NCBI GenBank assembly: GCA_030141605.1
Contig: JAQGDQ010000136.1
Coordinates: 248,001 to 312,000 of the forward strand
Direction of reading: 5' to 3'
Source of the DNA: Tubiluchus corallicola
Taxonomy: Eukaryota; Priapulida; Priapulimorpha; Priapulimorphida; Tubiluchidae
Length of the DNA: 64,000 nucleotides
Program-made: the position numbers and the translations under genes
The notes under the pieces: generated by a model
Seen by the model: only the letters and a program-made list of their open reading frames with translations
What the model was told of the DNA's origin: nothing
Databases searched by the model: none
In this document: positions 61,488 through 64,000 of the stretch, piece by piece
How positions within the stretch are numbered: the first letter of the stretch is position 1
Layout of the letters: each line of letters starts with the position of its first letter

Positions 61488-61564
61488 ATCACGGTCAACA
61501 ACACTAATGTCGCGGACATTATGTACGTTTAACAGTCTCGGGTTCGAATCCCGCGACTGAGAAC
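61488..61564 (+). repeat. tRNA-like sequence (SINE head or tRNA pseudogene)
   Basis: A perfect box B/T-loop, GGTTCGAATCC (61541-61551), sits in a GTCTCGGG...CCCGCGAC stem with mismatches. The upstream sequence (GGTCAACAACACTAATGTC) is only a weak box A. The acceptor stem does not close well, so an active tRNA is unlikely. Confidence 0.45.
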
Positions 61565-62240
61565 TCTAGAACAAATAGCTTGTCTACACATTATTCGTTG
61601 TTTGTCTCCAACTGTACGTTTACCTTTTTCTTTAGCTCTATTCTCAAAATGTATTTTTATTTTTGAAATAACGAAACGTCTTTAAAAATTAGAATAAAAT
61701 GTCACAGACAGCAACAGCATTAAAGAAAATTTTCGAAATCTTTTTATTCCATTAATGTCTATTTTTGTGCTGTTTCTAGGCTTATTATTGACTAACGATT
61801 GTGTAGCTTTTCTGCTTTTTAAATTACTACTTATTTTCTAATTTTATTGTAATTTTAAAACTGTCAGTGTTTATCTTGTAGAGCATCATTGATATCATTA
61901 TTATTTGAAATGCGTGTCTGTTAAAATAAGAATTAATATTATTATGTTATTCTAAAATAATGAAAAAGTATTTTGAAAAACTATATTGGCAAAAAAAATA
62001 CGCGTCGAGGGTTTCTGGCTTAAAAAATTTCTTAATGTTTGCACATGTTGACCATGAGGTTTTAAAAAAATTACTAGTTTTCGGCAATAATCGCCACAGA
62101 ACCGTAATTCAACGTGAACAGGCTGACAGCCGTTAATACACCACAAACAGTTGGTTTGCGCGAACGTCGGGTTTTAGCACACCACAGGTACTTGCTTGCA
62201 AGCATCTTACAAATACTGCCAGGGGTTCTGCGAAGCACGA
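61565..62240. other. Non-coding stretch, nothing recognised
   Basis: AT-rich; minus-strand ORF 61952-62146 is unrecognised. Confidence 0.4.
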
Positions 62241-62300
62241 TAATAATAATAATAATAATAAATTTTGGCGAGCCCCTTTCGGCCGAAAGGCGGTCTCAAA
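62241..62300. repeat. (TAA)n tract followed by a perfect 16-bp palindrome
   Basis: About seven TAA units (62241-62261) are followed by the palindrome CCTTTCGGCCGAAAGG (62275-62290), GC-rich against an AT-rich background. A stable hairpin next to a simple-repeat tail suggests the terminus of a mobile element. The class is undetermined. Confidence 0.6.
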
Positions 62301-63229
62301 ATAATGTAAAAAGATAATAGGTGCGTAATTTATTTTACTGACGATTTAGAGATTATCTTTATTGTTGCACGTCTGTGTCTTACGCACTCCACTCCCGACT
62401 TTGTAGCTACTGAAACCTACAAGTGAGCAAAGATTTTATATTCACGCTTTGTACGACTTTTTGACACAATCTTCAGTCTAACAAACACATTTGGTCCTTT
62501 ACTGTTCTTATCAATTTCATAATATTAAGGTCCAATATGCCCACCTGGTCTAAGATATTCCCAAGGTATGTTTGTCAGCTAGCTGATTAGTGAAATTTTT
62601 CAGAAAAAAGCAAAGTTAAACATGACGATGAGAGAAACAGTTATATTTCAATTTTCTTACGATTAAATTCTTTATTGATTAAACTATGTCTTTTAGACGC
62701 AGTTTTAAACTACAAACGCAGACCTCCTTGTAGGCTTTGATCGCCTTGTGATCTATTAATCGTCTTCCTAGGTAGCGCCACGCTACTTGTAAAATCTGAA
62801 CGCGGGGGCCTGGAGTAGATAGTACGCATATGCGAGTTACTCTATGAAACTACTGTCAAGGCTCATTTTTTCAATAATGAAATATTGTTGACTCTTTGAT
62901 TTTTGAACATAAAAGATGACAAGAGTTAGGAAAAGATATTAGAAAAATGTCAAAACATATGTCGAGGCCTATCCACTTCTTTCTGTCTAGCAGGCATATC
63001 ATTTTCTTGACACACAAGAAAAGCTCATTAACATGAGAATACATAAAATGCACCAGCATGAAACCTATATTTCATAAATAGCGTATTTAATAACAGTACA
63101 GACCTACTTATGGCCGCTCAATTATTTAACTTCTTTTGATAGCATTCTTGCCGTGTTATTTATGCTGTGATTGTCTTACTTGTAACACACAAACGCCAGA
63201 AAACGGCAAAAACTGAAACTTGATCGCAA
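62301..63229. other. Non-coding stretch, nothing recognised
   Basis: No ORF over about 65 codons and no repeat that I can identify. Confidence 0.4.
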
Positions 63230-64000
63230 CTGTTAAAATTAAGAGTTGCACAGAGTACTCTTCATTAAAAGCGTGCACATGGGTACGCGCAGGACACACA
63301 CTTCATTGTACACACAACACTTTTCATTAAAAATGTACACGTGTACATGCAGAGAACACTCTTTATTGAAAGTGTTCACACACGCAGAGAGCATACTTCA
63401 TTGAAAGTGTACACATGTGTACACGCAGAGAGCATTCTTCATTGAAAGTGTACATATGGGCACATGCAGAGAGCACTCTTTATTGGAAGTGTACCTATGG
63501 GCACATGCAGAGAGCACAATTCATTGAAAGTGTACATATGGGCACATGCAGAGAGCACTCTTTATTGAAAGTGTACACAAGGGTACACGCAGAGAGCAAA
63601 TTTCATTGAAAGTGTACACGTGTACATGCAGAGAGCACTCTTTATTGAAAGTGTACACACACGCAGACAGCACACTTCATTGAACGTGTACACATGTGTA
63701 CATGCAGAGAGCACTCTTCACTGAAAGTGTACACATGGGTACACGCAGAGAGCACACTTCATTGAAAGTGTACAGTGGGCACCTGCAGAGAGCACTCTTC
63801 ATTGAAGGTGTACACATGGGTACACGCAGTGAGCACACTTATTGAAAGTGTACACATGGGCACATGCAGAGAACACTCTTTATTGAAAGTGTACACATGG
63901 GTACATACAGAGAGTTCACTTCACTGAAAGTGTACACAAGTGTACATGCAGTCAGCGCACTTCATTGAGAGTGTGCAAATGTGTACACACAGAGAGCACA
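63230..64000. repeat. 41-bp minisatellite, continuing past the window end
   Basis: Units of about 41 bp (for example repeat starts GCAGAGAGC at 63425, 63466, 63507 and 63548) with the core GCAGAGAGCACTCTTCATTG, then AAAGTGTACACATGGGTACAC. About 18-19 monomers, some shortened, diverged toward 63230 and reaching base 64000. Each unit has a palindromic GTGTACAC. The ORF at 63415-63609 is a by-product. Confidence 0.95.

Noticed and set aside
63230-64000. CRISPR-like array
   Set aside because: The repeats are contiguous 41-bp monomers without unique spacers, and the genome is animal.

Overview
The window is a stretch of an AT-rich, intron-rich animal genome, probably a non-vertebrate metazoan. 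Evidence for an animal: (i) a collagen gene cut into many small phase-0 exons whose lengths are mostly multiples of 9 bp, with GT...AG introns of 0.1-4.8 kb; (ii) non-LTR retrotransposon remains, MITE-like DNA elements with animal-type target duplications, and 5S- and tRNA-related SINE-like sequences; (iii) no long uninterrupted ORFs apart from simple-repeat artefacts. I cannot name the species.

The only confidently supported protein-coding gene is on the + strand, from 19717 to 55053. I find 30 exons that join in one frame, about 686 codons. They encode Gly-X-Y collagen blocks separated by short non-collagenous interruptions. The gene ends in a cysteine-containing C-terminal domain with the signature GLDAPCPLGPDGLPLPGC. 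That ending, plus an Arg-rich RGRRGRR start of the first collagen block, fits the membrane-associated MACIT collagens (types XIII, XXIII and XXV). The exon(s) for the cytoplasmic tail, membrane span and start codon were not found; they lie far upstream or outside the window. The 5' end, promoter and start are therefore unknown.

Layout. 1-19716: no recognisable exon. It holds (GA)n tracts, a decayed non-LTR retrotransposon on the - strand (about 6950-8470) next to the 3' end of another on the + strand, a foldback-like element, a ~585 bp hexamer array, a hAT-type MITE with 8-bp target duplication (15110-15470), a TTAA-flanked MITE (17145-17690) and an exact 144-bp tandem duplication (18661-18948). 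19717-55053: the collagen gene. Its introns contain microsatellites, a paired CRE/octamer cluster just after exon 11, three less AT-rich islands that look like non-coding regulatory DNA, a 5S-derived SINE-like element, a LINE 3' end and a TA-flanked element. 55054-64000: 3' UTR, a second copy of the TTAA MITE (57366-57915), a tRNA-like remnant, a perfect palindrome beside a (TAA)n tract, and a 41-bp minisatellite that runs off the window end.

No operon-like or multi-gene system is visible. The most interesting material is the modular collagen gene itself (microexon, twin 66-bp non-collagenous exons, extended charged C-terminus), the two-copy TTAA element and the candidate intronic regulatory islands.
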